Position numbers and translations under genes: made by a program. The notes beneath the pieces were generated by a model. It made no database searches, was not told the DNA's origin, and saw only the letters and a program-made list of their open reading frames with translations. A stretch of 13,755 nucleotides of DNA, from the NCBI GenBank assembly GCA_007122215.1, contig SKUG01000031.1, positions 1 through 13,755 on the forward strand. Direction: 5' to 3'. This stretch comes from Thermoleophilia bacterium (GTDB lineage Bacteria; Actinomycetota; Thermoleophilia; Gaiellales; SKUG01). This document shows positions 12,886 to 13,755 of this stretch, in pieces (position 1 is the first letter of the stretch; every line of letters starts with the position of its first letter).

Positions 12886-13755
12886 TCACGGTGCGAACTG
12901 GCGCAGCGAGGACGGGTTCTCGACCATCGACAGGTCGCCCTGCTGCTCACCCATCGCCGCAGCCCGGATGGCTCGCCGCACCACCTTCTGGGACCGGGTC
13001 TTGGGCAGCTCCTTGACGACCATCACCCTGGCGGGGGTGAACGCCTTGCCCATCCGCCGACCCACGAGCTCGGCGAGGTCCGAGCGCAGGCGGGCAGACT
13101 GGCGACGGTTGGGGCCGAGCACCACGTAGCACCACACGACCTGGCCCTTGATCTCGTCGGGCATGCCGATCGCGGCGGCCTCCGCCACCGACTCGTGGTC
13201 GACGAGGATCGACTCGTACTCGGCAGGGCCAACGCGCTTGCCGGCCACGTTGATGGTGTCGTCGGAGCGGCCGTGCAGGTACCACTCGCCGTCGGCGTCG
13301 ATGGAGGCCCAGTCGCCGTGCACCCAGACGTCCTCCCAGCGGGACCAGTAGGTCTCGACGAAGCGCTCGCGGCCACCCTCGCCCCAGAAGCCGCGGGTCA
13401 TCCCGGGCCACGGGCGCGTGCAGGTGAGCTCGCCCACGCCATCGCCGGGACCGAGCGGGGCTCCGGAGTCGGGGTCGCGCACCTCGATCGACATCCCCAG
13501 GGCCGGTCCGCCGAGCGAGCACTCCTTGAGCGTGGAGAGCGGCGTCGGCGACAGGAAGCAGGCACCCACCTCGGTGCCCCCGGAGAGGTTGATGATCGGG
13601 CAGCGGCCCCCGGCCACGGTGCGCGCGAGCCAGCGGTAGGGCTCGGCGTTCCAGGGCTCGCCCGTCGAGGCGAGGACGCGCAGGGAGCTGAGGTCGTGGG
13701 CCTCGTGCCAGTGGTCGCCCTCGGCCATCAGCGAGCGGATCAGCGTCGGCGAGCA
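12886..13755 (-). CDS. Acetyl-CoA-synthetase-like AMP-forming ligase, C-terminal part
   Basis: The gene runs off the right edge; 289 C-terminal residues are visible, starting SPTLIRSLMAEGDHW. The first ATG in view (13728) is internal, because the frame continues to the window end with family-typical sequence before it. LASTGEPWN, INLSGGTEVG and VHGDWASIDADGEWYLHGRS, then DDTINVAGKRVGPAEYE, mark an ANL-superfamily acyl-CoA synthetase of the Acs branch. The C-terminal motif is PKTRSQKVVRR, keeping the catalytic lysine but with Gln where Acs has Gly. LSGGTE replaces the WWQTETG of true Acs, so the acyl pocket differs and the substrate may be larger than acetate. It lies 130 bp upstream of acs on the same strand. 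Confidence 0.88.
   Translation of the reverse strand, partial: CSPTLIRSLMAEGDHWHEAHDLSSLRVLASTGEPWNAEPYRWLARTVAGGRCPIINLSGGTEVGACFLSPTPLSTLKECSLGGPALGMSIEVRDPDSGAPLGPGDGVGELTCTRPWPGMTRGFWGEGGRERFVETYWSRWEDVWVHGDWASIDADGEWYLHGRSDDTINVAGKRVGPAEYESILVDHESVAEAAAIGMPDEIKGQVVWCYVVLGPNRRQSARLRSDLAELVGRRMGKAFTPARVMVVKELPKTRSQKVVRRAIRAAAMGEQQGDLSMVENPSSLRQFAP

Noticed and set aside
1..13755. Mobile elements, CRISPR arrays, tRNA or rRNA genes
   Set aside because: No transposase or integrase motifs, no regularly spaced repeats and no tRNA-like cloverleaf was found by eye.

Overview
The window is very GC-rich (third codon positions almost all G or C), short in intergenic sequence, and most of its genes read on the minus strand. 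This, with single-gene Shine-Dalgarno starts mixed with apparently leaderless starts, suggests a high-GC actinobacterium. A Thermoleophilia/Solirubrobacterales-type organism is my best guess from the protein flavour, but it is not proven. I see no mobile element, CRISPR array, tRNA or rRNA.

Layout. Bases 2-139 hold the C-terminal tail of an unrecognised plus-strand gene. Bases 166-1659 (-) encode a membrane-anchored class III adenylate cyclase. Diverging from it is a compact plus-strand unit, the most notable thing here: a FliA/sigma28-like promoter (1707-1733), a GEMM-I type c-di-GMP riboswitch (about 1758-1850), a strong Shine-Dalgarno, a 42-codon ORF for a small exported peptide (1866-1994), and a 12-bp terminator stem (2048-2084). 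The riboswitch therefore seems to control one tiny peptide and nothing else. Convergent to it is a membrane-anchored subtilisin-like (S8) protease (2107-3138, -), followed by a saccharopine-dehydrogenase-like oxidoreductase (3240-4379, -).

After a 370-bp gap with several hairpins come rlmN (4750-5814, -), a large nested inverted repeat, cysC (APS kinase, 5988-6563, -) and a PAPS-dependent sulfotransferase (6661-7584, -). The last two form a supply-and-use pair for sulfation. A small single-pass membrane protein of unknown function (7667-8077, +) diverges from the sulfotransferase and converges on a secreted M23 metallopeptidase (8140-9651, -). A small MscS channel (9775-10770, -) follows acetyl-CoA synthetase acs (10776-12755, -) with only 5 nt between them. 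At the right edge a second acetyl-CoA-synthetase-like enzyme (12886-13755, -) runs out of the window.

Functional reading. The left third carries second-messenger signalling (predicted cAMP synthesis beside c-di-GMP sensing) and surface or secreted proteins. The middle is housekeeping rRNA modification plus a sulfation module. The right third is acyl-CoA activation plus an osmotic safety valve. All functional calls are from motif reading by eye; no search or folding program was run.
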